Below, in pieces: positions 45,321-56,315 of a DNA stretch of 64,000 nucleotides. Position numbers and translations under genes: made by a program. Location: positions 71,168,924 to 71,232,923 of the forward strand of contig NC_086024.1 in assembly GCF_036323735.1 (NCBI RefSeq), given 5' to 3'. The stretch's first letter is position 1. Each line of letters begins with the position of its first letter. The stretch is from Rattus norvegicus (lineage: Eukaryota > Chordata > Mammalia > Rodentia > Muridae). Under the pieces are notes generated by a model. It was not told the origin of the DNA and did not search any database. It worked only from the letters and a program-made list of their open reading frames with translations.

Positions 45321-46761
45321 CAACAGGAAATAACAGAGTTAAAATGATTGAAGATCTCTTTTAACTTATCTTTTTATGTTTTATAGTTATATGTAATCAA
45401 ATATAATAAATAGTTTGTATCTCAACCTGAAGTAAATAAACTGTTTCATACTTTTAGTAGTTTTATGCTACTGTCAGTTATAAAAATTATTTAAATGAAT
45501 GTGTAAATTTCAAGGCAAATTGACAACAAATTGCAACAAAATACAACATGGGAAATCACTATCATGGTAAAGAGAACACTAAAGAGAAAAACTGGTAAAT
45601 CTCATCAGGAAATTTTAATTTTTTATTTTATATTGTTAAATATTCTGGAGTATTATTCTTGTCTTAAGTCTAATTATTCATATTATTTTTTCTTAATGTT
45701 TATATTATTTTGCTTCTATTTTAATGTAATCTAACTGCCATTTCAGATAAAATTAGCAATCAATAATTTTACAGCTTTCTGGTTTTATTTTGCCTTCATA
45801 TAAAAGGTGGCATTATGAATATAACTCAAATTCTATACATGTAAAAATTCTTTGTTGTGAAGTTATCAAAATAAAAGCCTTCTTCCTGCTTAGGAGTCTC
45901 TGCCTTATAATAGATCAACTAGATGATGTCTAATGAGTCTTCATTTAAACAAATTGATTCTCTCTTGAAACATCCATTCAATCCATTGTTAAATAGAAGC
46001 TTCAAAGCATGTAACAAAAATGATGAAACACAAATTCAACATCAAAATGTCAGAGAAACACTTCTAAGCCCAAGACCTCTTTTATCTACATAACAATAAG
46101 GGCACAATGTCTCTCTTTGAGCCTAAAATATAGGTAGCAAATTTGAGTTGACACCAAAGCTTCAACATGTTTTGTCAAATGATCAAAGTTTTCATTAGTT
46201 TGCAGAAGAAGGTTATCACACTATGTTTCATTCTTAAAGAAATTTATTTTTCTCTTTACATACTATGTTTTTAAACAAAATCAAATTTTCTAAACATTGT
46301 ATAGAAAGAGTCATAAAAGCTTCAAAATAAGTATAGAGAAATGAGGATGAACTATGTGCAAAGCAGAAAGGTTTCAGACAACACAGAGTAGGATCTCATT
46401 GTTAGAGTGGGATATTTCTGTGCTAGATATGTGACTATATTGAACTTAACCTTCTCCCACCTAACCATGCATTCTTTCTTGTTCCAGTTTTCTTTATATT
46501 ATATTTTCAGATTCTCATATGACACTCAGTGAGATCACAGGTACAAATTACATTCAATTCCTTAAACATATTTCCAAACCCTTTACCTCAGATAGCTGAT
46601 GCTAATACAAACATTCCTCTGATTTGATATATAAAAAATATGTCATTAACTTTGTTCATAAAACTAAATGTTGAGGTGGTGAAGAGATGACAATATTTAC
46701 TCCAGTGAAAGATCATGAACTGTACTGCACAAGGGAGTTTAAACTTTAAGAACTTTATTGT
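45321..46761. other. Unassigned AT-rich DNA
   Basis: No recognisable gene or element over about 1.4 kb. Confidence 0.4.
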
Positions 46762-47338
46762 CATTAGTCTGAAATTGAAGAAATGGCCAAACAGTGATAG
46801 GCCCAACTTGGGACCCATCCAATGGGTGGGCACCAAACCCTGACACTATTACTGATATTATATTGTGCTTACAGACAGAAACCTGGCATGACTGTCATCT
46901 GAGAGGCTCTACCAGGAGCTGACTGAGACATATGCAGATACTTGTAGCCAACCATTGGAATAAGGTAGGGGATCACTAAGGGAGAGTTAGGGAGAGGATT
47001 GAAGGAGCTTAAGGGAATGGCAATCCCATAGGAAACCCAACTGTGTCAACAAATCTGAACCCTTGGGAGCTGCCAGATACTTAGCCACCAACAAAAGAGC
47101 ATGCAAGGGCTGGTCTGAGGCCCCCAGAAGCACCTATGTATTAGAGGATTTCCTAGTCTAGCCTCACTGGGAGAGGATACATAGAATCCTGGTGAGACTT
47201 GACAATCCAGGGAAGTGAGATGCCTCAGGGTAGGGAAGAACTCCCTTTTATAAGTAAAGGGGAGAAAAGATGAGGTAAAAAGCAGTGGGGGGGTGCGGCT
47301 GGGAAGAGGGAAAATATTTTGGATGTAAAGAAATAAAA
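46762..47338 (+). mobile_element. Lx-type L1 3' UTR, sense, with A-rich tail
   Basis: Sense Lx text: 'gaagaaatggccaaacagtg', 'gtcatctgagaggctctacc', 'aaaagagcatgcaaggg', G-rich tract, then 'aagaaataaaataatt'. It meets the next L1 tail to tail. Confidence 0.8.
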
Positions 47339-47344
47339 TAATTA

Positions 47345-47657
47345 ATTTTTATCTTTATTAACTTTAGTATTTCTTATTTACATTTCGATTATTATTCCCC
47401 TTCCCGGTTTCCAAGCCAACATCCCCCTAACCTCTCCCCCTCCCCTTCTATATGGGCTTCCCCTCCCCATCCTCCCCTGATTACCACCCTCCCCCCAACA
47501 ATCACGTTCACTGGGGGTTCAGTCTTAGCAGGACCCAGGGCTTCCCCTTCCACTGGTGCTCTTACTAGGCTATTCATTGCTACCTATGAGGTCAGAGTCC
47601 AGGGTCAGTCCATGTATAGTCTTTGGGTAGTGGCTTAGTCCCTGGAAGCTCTGGTTG
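47345..47657 (-). mobile_element. Young L1 3' end, antisense (~310 bp)
   Basis: 'tattaactttagtatttct', C-rich tract, and the 'atgaggtcagagtccagg' block through 'cctggaagctctggttgg'. 5'-truncated. Confidence 0.88.
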
Positions 47658-47984
47658 GAAAAAGGCTACACCATATATACAATACAACAATAATGAACTC
47701 AGTAAGTTGTGTGCATATATACATATATATTTTGTATGTGTATGCCCATGTGTATGCGTATATTTGCATTTGTACGTACATACACATATAGACAGACATA
47801 AACATAAATGTAACAATAATAAAACATAAGAAATGTGATCAATTTGAGGAGGTTTAACGGGAGTTTGAGAGATGGTAGGTAAGAGGTGTTGAAAGAAGTA
47901 AAATGGATGAGTAAAATAATATTTCATTGAAATTCTATTTCAATGAGTAACCTGTTAAAATGTAAAAGTATGAAAGCCAAACCA

Positions 47985-48215
47985 ACATAAGACCCAGTTA
48001 TACTACTCATGAGAGTACACGTGACGGATTCTGAGGTAACATACTATATTCACTATCGCATTCTATTGAGCAGTGGAGCAAGGGATGTCGTTGATGTCCA
48101 TCAATAAAAGAATAGATAATCAAATAGTGGTACAAATACTCCAATAAATTTTATTCAGGTATAGATAAGAATAAAATGATAATATTTGATAACAGAAATG
48201 GAAGGAATCCAAAGG
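47985..48215 (+). mobile_element. Ancient L1 ORF2 C-terminal fragment, sense
   Basis: Eroded text 'tactactcatgagagtacac', 'tgatgtccatcaataaaag', 'aattttattcaggtatag', and 'aacagaaatggaaggaatcc' follows the order of an old L1 ORF2 end. Confidence 0.6.
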
Positions 48216-48224
48216 CACCCAACA

Positions 48225-48830
48225 GAATTGAAGACAGGCCCTGCTCTTGCTGTTGGGAGTTGCACATGAAGATCAAGTTGCACTACTGCTACATATGTGC
48301 AGGGAGCCAAAGATAGTTAAATGCAGGCTCGCTGGATAGCACTTCAGATTCTATGGGCCTCTAGGGGCACAGGTTACTAAATACTGCAGGGATTTTGGTT
48401 ATGCCCTTGACCTCACTGTCTTTGTTTCTTCCATCCTTCCTCCACCTCTTCCAAAGCATCTAGTATTTGTATCCATTTTCCTGGATGAAACCTCTCAGAT
48501 TACACTTATGCTAGTTTCATGTCTACAAGTATAGTAGAATAATCTTAACAGTGTCAGGGTTAGGCTCCCTTTCACGGCCTAGGTCTCAGGCTGGACCAGT
48601 AATCGGTTGTCCATTTCCTCAATTTCTGCTCCATCTTCTATCTGCCCATATTGTATGCAGGCCAAATATGGGGTTGAAGCTTTTTTCCTGGGTTGGTATC
48701 CCAATCTCTCCTTTGGAAGGATTTTTTTCTGATTATCGAAAATGGTTGTTTCAAGTGCATTATCCCACATTGCTGGGATTCTTAACTAGGGTCATCCTCA
48801 AAGATTCCTAGGAGTTTCTGCTGTCCTCAG
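48225..48830 (-). mobile_element. Lx-type L1 3' UTR segment, antisense
   Basis: Antisense Lx text: 'tcttgctgttgggagttgc', 'acagtgtcagggttaggctc', 'tccatttcctcaatttctgc', 'tgctgggattcttaactagg'. It corresponds to the upstream part of the long Lx 3' UTR, reverse complement of blocks seen sense-wise at 39237 and 46762. Confidence 0.65.
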
Positions 48831-48834
48831 ATCA

Positions 48835-49228
48835 GTGTGTATTCCCTCTGTTTTTTGGCTTTATTCAGCTGTTTGGTTTGGCTTTTTTTGTTTGAGCTTT
48901 TGTAGTCCCTATGCTGGGATAACATGCCTGAATTTAAATTTGAGGATTCATTTAAGGCAATTGGTATCAGACCTGTTAAAAGTATACTGAATGTTTAAAG
49001 GAGAAAAGGAAAAGGAAAGAGATACAGGAGAGGTTAAGGAAAGGGAGAAAGTAGATAAAAGAGAAAAACAAAAACAAGAAAAAATTTTCCAAATTTGAGT
49101 GCTACCTGTAACAAACTTTAAACTTTGCACAATGAGCCTAAGTAATCTAAAGAAGTTTGAGGCCAAATTTGTGTAGCTAGTAGCAGTTCCCACAGAAGAG
49201 GAGACCAGAATGAACTCATTATTAGTTT
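48835..49228 (-). mobile_element. Class II ERV 5' leader, antisense
   Basis: Sequence on the internal side of the primer-binding site at 49229-49246, so on the minus strand it is the untranslated leader of a provirus. It is purine-rich on the plus strand at 49000-49080. No gag frame is recognisable before the Lx fragment begins. Confidence 0.5.
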
Positions 49229-49246
49229 GCCCCACATTGGTTGCCA
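49229..49246 (-). other. Retroviral primer-binding site, tRNA-Lys-like
   Basis: 'gccccacattggttgcca' on the plus strand matches the reverse complement of the tRNA-Lys primer site at 15 of 18 positions. It directly adjoins an antisense LTR. Confidence 0.8.
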
Positions 49247-49990
49247 AATACATAAGTAATATGAGGTATTTTCACCCATTTTGTTCCCAAATAATTTCAG
49301 GGTGTCTCTATAACCACTCTGGCTTAATTTACTTCTTAAATAAATGGCACTGAGTCTTGGCATTTTAAATGAATGAATAAATGAATGAATGAATTTATTT
49401 TATGTATGTGAGTACACTGTAGCTGTTCAGACACCCCAGGAGAGGTCACTGGAACATATTATGGAAGGTTGTGAACTATCATGTGTTAGCTGGAAATTGA
49501 ACTCAGGACCTCTGGCAGAGTGGACCTTGCTCTTAACTATGAAGTCCTCTCTCCAGCCCAAGTCCTCCCATTTTTATTAACAAGTTGTAAGGACTAAGGT
49601 GGCCAGGATATATAAGCTATTCTAACCCCACTAGGCTTCTAATGCCCAGCCACATGCCCCATGATTTGTCATCTCCTTTCCCTTATTCCCTCTGATCCAT
49701 GTGTGTCCTCATGGGCACTCTTTCTTAGTAACTGCATGGCAAATTTTTCTGGTGCATTCACATTGTCTCTTACTTCCTCCTCTCTCCCTCTCTCTGGCCT
49801 CTTTGGAATTCACTGTCTGGGAACAGAAGCTCACCCTATTCTTTTCTCCTGCCAAGCTATTGACTGAACAGATCTTTATGAACCAGAGGTGATGGAAACA
49901 ATTTTTATATAATATTGAGACTGGAAATGTTTGACCAGGCCATCCTTCAGTCTATAAGTAGATGTTTGGGTGTAGAAATCAGTATCTGAA
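49247..49990 (-). mobile_element. ERV LTR, antisense, split by a B3 SINE
   Basis: It begins right next to the primer-binding site and runs through 'tctctataaccactctggct', 'aatttacttcttaaataaat', then after the SINE through 'aaggactaaggtggccagg' and a C/T-rich region to 'ttgactgaacagatcttt'. The layout fits a rodent class II LTR. Family name not asserted; the right boundary is approximate. Confidence 0.6.
49390..49560 (-). mobile_element. B3/B2-type SINE inside the ERV LTR
   Basis: The reverse complement of a tRNA-derived SINE is clear: 'gtacactgtagctgttcaga', 'ggaaattgaactcaggacc', and 'gaagtcctctctccagccc' (the 'ggctggagagag' head). An AATG repeat at 49366-49396 lies at its tail end. Confidence 0.88.
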
Positions 49991-49994
49991 TACA

Positions 49995-50440
49995 GTGCAA
50001 AAACATCCCCCAACAGTCTTTGTTGTCTGTGAGGTTTGGGGTGCTAAAGTTTCCTCTAGAATTCTTATTAACAGAGTGGTCTGGGGTCTTTGATATCATT
50101 ATGGCCTCCAAGAAAACAGGCCAGCTTCTAGGGTAAAATGGAATACAGGGTTTGGAGTACAGTTTATAGCTGCTAGGTGTCCTTTCAATACATTGTTGGC
50201 TTGGGCTAGGGGGTAGAGGATGCCTCTACCTCTTTGTTCCTGGTGCCAGGAGACCTCTAGGATAGCAGGAGAATCATGGGGCAGGAAATGGAGCACAGGG
50301 TATTGGGTGCATTTTGTAGCTGTTATGTGAGTTTTCAGGGGATTGTCAGAAAAGGGCTTGAAGGGGAGGTGCTGGCAATCCTCTGGGAAAACAGGCAGAG
50401 TAGTGGGCCAGGACACTGATTCTTATGACTTCAAGTCAAT
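49995..50440 (-). mobile_element. L1 5' UTR promoter-like monomers, antisense
   Basis: A motif of the form 'cctc...gaaaacagg' starts at 50104, 50254 and 50380, and the pairs 'ggaatacaggg' (50140) and 'ggagcacaggg' (50290) are 150 bp apart with similar following text ('ttatagctgctagg' and 'ttgtagctgttatg'). The text 'gcaggaaatggagcacag' also occurs, with one change, in the 5' UTR of the L1 at 30555-31815. This points to tandem promoter monomers of an older L1. Confidence 0.5.
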
Positions 50441-51075
50441 AAGGCAGGGGCTTTATAGAGGCAAAACCCACTTAGCCACTCTTCCTTTGTACAAGTGCCA
50501 CCACTGTTAGCAAACAGGACAGAATGTGAACTTGTACAAAAACTGGCACAGGTATGTTACTACGGCATTTCTGTTTATTCAAGGAGGAATTGGGAAGTCT
50601 TGTGTTTACAGACACAGAAGAACAGCAGGTAAGTGTTGGCTCTTGTATAGACTATGCATGCCTGAGGGTCACACTACGGAAAATTTCAATCTGAGAGTGG
50701 ATCAGATATTAGCAAATATAATTTTCTTACTTCAGAAAATTAAATAGATAACCAAATAACCAAATAAGTAAAAAATAAATAAAACAAAAGATTCCGTCCA
50801 GAGAGGAACTAATTTTTATTCTTATGATGTATAATAGTAAGAATCTCTGTGTCCTTCCTGCCCTTCCCTTATTTTTCTTTCTTGTGATCCTTGGAATTGG
50901 TGACATTCTAGTATTTGTGGGGGTAGCAAAGATAAGGACAGAGCAAACTAGCAACAATAACAAAGCACAGAACGAAGTAAACCAAAACCTCCATATATTT
51001 AATCTATAATCTTCAAGAGTGATTATTGCTACACTACACAAACAACATTGACCACAGCTGTTGTATCATTTATCT
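50441..51075. other. Unassigned DNA
   Basis: No recognisable gene or element. Confidence 0.4.
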
Positions 51076-51079
51076 GTAC

Positions 51080-51200
51080 CATAGCACTACTTGGATGGCA
51101 AGGCAAGAGGATCACTACAAGTTCAAGGCCAACCTGAGTTACTTAAGTGACTTTCAAACTAGACCGGATTGCTGTGTGAGACCCTTTCTCAAAACAAAGA
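51080..51200 (+). mobile_element. B1/PB1-type SINE, diverged
   Basis: 'caaggcaagaggatcactac', 'aagttcaaggccaacctgag' and 'gtgagaccctttctcaaaac' follow the order of a B1-type SINE. Confidence 0.75.
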
Positions 51201-51617
51201 TATTGTGGATTTAATACAAATTGAGTTTTTAAAGCCACTGAATGCGAAGAGGATATAAAACAAAACAAAAGGAAAATCTCAGCCCATTTCTGACACTTCC
51301 ATAAACCGAATTTGTGGGTTTGAATTGCTTCTATTGGGAGATGTGCAGTCCCATGTTCTTTCTATGATTGAGTAAACTGCCAAATATATGTCTATGTGCT
51401 TTTATATAGTGAGCAGTGACATCTAAGGGAATATTGTATCTTCAACACTAAACCTTGAAGTTTCTTGAGCTATAGAATGTCACAGCCCTGCACATTCTCC
51501 AAGCAAGACTTCAAAAATATCCAAATGTACTTTTATTTCTCTAGAGTTCATTTTAATTAGAAAACAAGCTAGGATTGTGTTAAAAATGGTCAAGTATCAA
51601 TTTAAAAGTAATAATTT
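51201..51617. other. Unassigned DNA
   Basis: Nothing recognisable before the L1 insertion. Confidence 0.4.
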
Positions 51618-51631
51618 AAAATGTTTTTATG

Positions 51632-52632
51632 CCCCAACATATAAAAAAGACACGTGCTCCACTATGTTCATTGCCGCCTTATTTATAATAGCCAGAAGCT
51701 GGAAAGAACCCAGATGCCCTTCAACAGAGGAATGGATACAGAAAATGTGGTACATCTACACAATGGAATATTACTCAGCTATCAAAAACAACGACTTTAT
51801 GAAATTCGTAGGCAAATGGCTGGAACTGGAAAATACCATCCTGAGTGAGCTAACCCAAACACAGAAAGACATACATGGTATGCACTCACTGATAAGTGGC
51901 TATTAGCCCAAATGCTTGAATTACCCTAAATGCCTAGAACAAATGAAACTCAAGACAGATGATCAAAATGTGAATGGTTCACTCCTTCTTTAAAAGGGGA
52001 ACAAGAATACCCTTGGCAGGGAAGAGAGAGGCAAAGATTAAAACAGAGACTGAAGGAACACCCATTCAGAGTCTGCCCCACATGTGGCCCATGCATATAC
52101 AGCCATCCAATTAGACAAGATGGATGAAGCAAAGAAGTGCAGACCGACAGGAGCCGGATGTAGATCGCTCCTGAGAGACACAGCCAGAATACAGCAAATA
52201 CAGAGGCGAATACCAGCAGCAAACCACTGAACTGAGAATAGGACCCCCGTTGAAGGAATCAGAGAAAGAACTGGAAGAGCTTGAAGGGGCTCGAGACCCC
52301 ATATGTACAACAATGCCAAGCAACCAGAGCTTCCAGGGACTAAGCCACTACCTAAAGACTATACATGGACTGACCCTGGACTCTGACCCCATAGGTAGCA
52401 ATGAATATCCTAGTAAGAGCACCAGTGGAAGGGGAAGCCCTGGGTCCTGCTAAGACTGAACCCCCAGTGAACTAGACTGTTGGGGGGAGGGGGACAATGG
52501 GGGGAGGGTGGGGAGGGGAACACCGATAAGAAAGGGGAGGGGGGAGGGGGATGTTTGCCCGGAAACTGGGAAAGGGAATAACACTCGAAATGTATATAAG
52601 AAATACTCAAGTTAATAAAAAAAATAAAAATA
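51632..52632 (+). mobile_element. Young L1, 5'-truncated to 1.0 kb, with 14-bp duplication
   Basis: It starts in the last ~90 codons of ORF2 (in frame to the stop at 51904-51906, ending 'HSLISGY', with 'CPSTEEWIQKMWYI') and continues through the whole 3' UTR, G-rich tract and A-rich tail. The duplication 'aaaatgtttttatg' lies at 51618-51631 and 52633-52646, and the nick context TTT/AAAA fits L1 endonuclease. It is a recent target-primed insertion. Confidence 0.96.
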
Positions 52633-52646
52633 AAAATGTTTTTATG

Positions 52647-53335
52647 TTGGTTTCTATGGGAGATATGGATACATTAAGTATGTCAAAATTCTGTTATCAT
52701 GTGTACCCACGCACTTGATTATTAGTGTCCTTTTTCTGGTACATCATTTATGTGTTATATATCCTGCTTGCAATGCGACTTATGAAATGGTCATCCAATT
52801 TCAGTTCGGAGAATTTTTATTTGACTAGAGGACAACACAATTTGCACCTTGAGAATATTCTCAAATGGAGTCACTGTAAGACATTAACTCCTAGTAAACA
52901 CTGTTTCTGTGCAGAAAATGAGGACTGGGAAATGGCTATTTTCACAACGATGCAAATCTACAAAACAATACATTCTGGCTCATATGAATTGTAATGTACT
53001 TTGTACTTGTGCAAATAGAATTCTGTGGCAGAATTATATGCCTTTGTTTTGGGTTTAATTTTTGTCCAGCTTATTCTAGTTCGTAACCACCATTCCACAT
53101 AAAATATAATACATTCCGTTGATGATAAAGAAGTAAGCCTATAATCAAGTACTTATGAATATTTGAAAAATTACAAGAATCCAGATTCCTTTTGCTAATT
53201 CTATAATTATATATGCCCAAAATCCCACAAAACAAAGAATCATGCACTTCTACCCTATATATTTCATTTTTCAGGTCCTTAAAGATAGAAACGACAATAA
53301 GACATTATATTACTTTTGTATAGGAACTATAATAT
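52647..53335. other. Unassigned AT-rich DNA
   Basis: An 89-codon frame at 52725-52994 has no recognisable product. Nothing else is visible. Confidence 0.4.
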
Positions 53336-53339
53336 AAGC

Positions 53340-53480
53340 AAGGGACTGGGGTGGTGGTGTATACTTTACTCACGACACTCTGGTGAATCTTTATGTGTAC
53401 CATGACAGTTGGGCCTGCAGAGTGAATCCCAAAGCAGCTAAAGCTGCATACTGAGACTCTGTCTTAAAATAGATGTACAT
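53340..53480 (+). mobile_element. B1-type SINE, highly diverged
   Basis: 'gactggggtggtggtgtata' at the head, then 'ggcctgcagagtgaatccca' and 'tactgagactctgtcttaaa' keep B1 order. Confidence 0.6.
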
Positions 53481-53814
53481 TGCCTACTCCATAGAGTCTT
53501 CTGTCCTTGTCCTATTTCATAAGCATTTCTCTAATACTTGTCTCTAAATGTAATAGGCTAGCTAGCACATTCATTTTACATGTGGGCTTATTCAACCAAA
53601 ATTCCATGATATGTCAAGGGCCCAAGAGAGATTTGATATGCCATAACATTACTATATATGTGTATACATATATATTTTGTCACTAACAATCTTCTTGGGG
53701 CAGTGGTGCCTGTGCCCTGGACTATTAACCTTCCAACCCTACATACCTGAGAGTGGGAGGTGAGGTGACACTCTGGAAGTAGGTGACAAACACCAACACC
53801 ACAGCACAGCAGTT

Positions 53815-53952
53815 CCCGATTGGCTAGCATTATCTGCACCAGCAATCCTTGGTCTCTCAGGCACTCCTCAATTGTGGCCTCTGGCAGAAAATACTTTTGC
53901 AGCTACATGGCCCCAGATTTTACAAAATGATAGCCTTGCAGTTATTGCTACA
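53815..53952 (-). mobile_element. LTR-like element, family B, copy 2 (partial)
   Basis: The minus strand reads 'tgtagcaataactgcaaggc', then 'tgcctgagagaccaagg', 'attgctggtgcagataatg', and 'gccaatcgggaactgctg', matching the first ~190 bp of the element at 36908. Similarity fades below about 53815. Confidence 0.5.
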
Positions 53953-55014
53953 GGGAGGCCCCTAATATAAATACCAGAATTCAACACCCCTGTTACAATA
54001 CTGATTATGAAAATTTCAGTATGTACTTACTTTCTAATCTTTCTCATGATGAACTGGAGTGAAATGAGATAATGATGATAATAATAACAACAACAATAAT
54101 AAATCCATATAATAATAAACCCTTCATAATTATGTAACAAAATTCTTGTAAGTTTACAATATATCTTCACAGGCATTGAATTTTGTGTTTTCCACGGTTT
54201 TTGTAGAATTTCTATGATTGTTTATAGTATCTTTAAGAGAAATATGTCTCCTTCTATAGGAAAGCTATGGATCACACCTCTATGCCTGGCATTTGTTATA
54301 CATTGCTGTGTCTGATATGCACTGTTTGTGTCATAAAATAAACTGTCATAAAGTTCAAAACCAGGATATGTTTAAGCAGAAATTATCTTATTGTAAATGA
54401 TTTTCTTCACCTATCCTAGAATATCATCTATTATAAAATCTACCCAATTTTGGGATAATTATTTTGAAATTATTGTTTCCTCATTTTTAACTAGAAAACA
54501 TAATCTATTCTTAAGTACCTCAAGTCAGGTTAAACATTTTTGCCTTTTTTTTCTGATTGCCCAAGCTTACTTCAATACATTGAATAAAATTCTTTTTCTC
54601 TCTCTTTTATTAAACAAACAATGATCTAGTTAGCATTTGTTTTTCTGAATACTTTTCTGTATCTTTAAATCTTATAAACTAATAAGAAATTCATGTCACT
54701 TCATAAAATACAATACTTTCTGCTACCTCATCAGTACCCTTATTTACCAAGAGTAACACTTAGAATATTGAAACAATGAACTTTGAGTTATTTTCACACC
54801 ATAAGAAAATGAGGACTTATTGATATTTTTATTCTTTTCAAAAACTCAAAAGGACAAATATAAGCAACAATGATATATTCTGGCTTTTTATGTATTCCAG
54901 ATTGCCTCTCTTAGATGGTGAAATATTATGGTCCTGGACTATATCGTATCTTGTTTTTTCTATCTCCTACTTCCACTTTGTCTCTCTCCCTCTGCTTTTG
55001 CTCACTCTCTCATG

Positions 55015-55058
<44 letters not shown>

Positions 55059-55577
55059 GTGTATTATATATTATATATGTACAATAACATGAATTTAATA
55101 TTGATTTTTCTTTATTTTCTCTCAGTGTTCAAATCTTTGAGTCACTGTCATAGACTCCCATTTATGTGAAAATTCCTAAGTTGTTTCGCCTAAAGCAATA
55201 AGAACTTATTCATTTATCATCAAATTAGGGCATTTTGTATAATTTGTGATGTTTTTAATATTATAAATTATTGATTATTATCTTGACCATTTACTTTCCC
55301 CCCTCAGGTCATTAAATCATGTCTATGTATCAGAAATCTTTCAAATCACACCACTGTGTGTTTAATAGGTTAATGTGGTTATGGTTTTTAGCTTTCTGTG
55401 CACTTGACCAATGCCTTTACTAAAAATACAAAATAGGGTAATTATAATTTCACACTGTTCACATATTTTTCTATAAATAATCTTAATTGTTCACTACTTT
55501 TTGTTAGAATGTATTTTTACACATGTGGCCTTGACCATCAAACTTCTGTTTATTTCAAAACATGGATTTCCCTCCTA
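53953..55577. other. Unassigned AT-rich DNA with short microsatellites
   Basis: Bases 54070-54110 are an AAT/AAC-type repeat. No gene or transposon recognised. Confidence 0.4.
55019..55056. repeat. TA dinucleotide microsatellite
   Basis: About 19 uninterrupted TA units. Confidence 0.95.
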
Positions 55578-56315
55578 ACAATTTTATCTTCTTTTTTTTT
55601 TTTTTTATTAACTTGAGTATTTCTTATATACATTTCGAGTGTTATTCCCTTTCCCGGTTTCCAGGCAAACATCCCCCTCCCCCCTCCCCTTCCTTATGGG
55701 TGTTCCCCTCCCAACCCTCCCCCCATTGCCGCCCTCCCCCCATAGACTAGTTCACTGGGGGTTCAGTCTTAGCAGGACCCAGGGCTTCCCCTTCCACTGG
55801 TGCTCTTACTAGGATATTCATTGCTACCTATGGGGTCAGAGTCCAGGGTCAGTCCATGTATAGTCTTTAGGTAGTGGCTTAGTCCCTGGAAGCTCTGGTT
55901 GCTTGGCATTGTTGTACTTTTGGGGTCTCGAGCCCCTTCAAGCTCTTCCAGTTCTTTCTCTGATTCCTTCAATAGGGGACCTATTCTCAGTTCAGTGGTT
56001 TGCTGCTGGCATTCGCCTCTATATTTGCTGTATTCTGGCTGTGTCTCTCAGGAGCGATCTACATCCGGCTCCTGTCGGTCTGCACTTCTTTGCTTCATCC
56101 ATCTTGTCTAATTGGGTGGCTGTATATGTATGGGCCACATGTGGGGCAGGCTCTGAATGGGTGTTCCTTCAGTCTCTGTTTTAATCTTTGCCTCTCCCTT
56201 CCCTGCCAAGGGTATTCTTTTTCCTCATTTAAAGAAGGAGTGAAGCATTCACATTTTGATCATCCGTCTTGAGTTTCGTTTGTTCTAGGGATCTAGGGTA
56301 ATTCAAGCATTTGGG

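Noticed and set aside
52250..52453. A 67-codon frame repeated nearly unchanged at 35759-35962 and 55769-55972, and a 93-codon antisense partner
   Set aside because: Both lie in the L1 3' UTR. The copies are alike because the insertions are recent, so the conservation is not evidence of translation.
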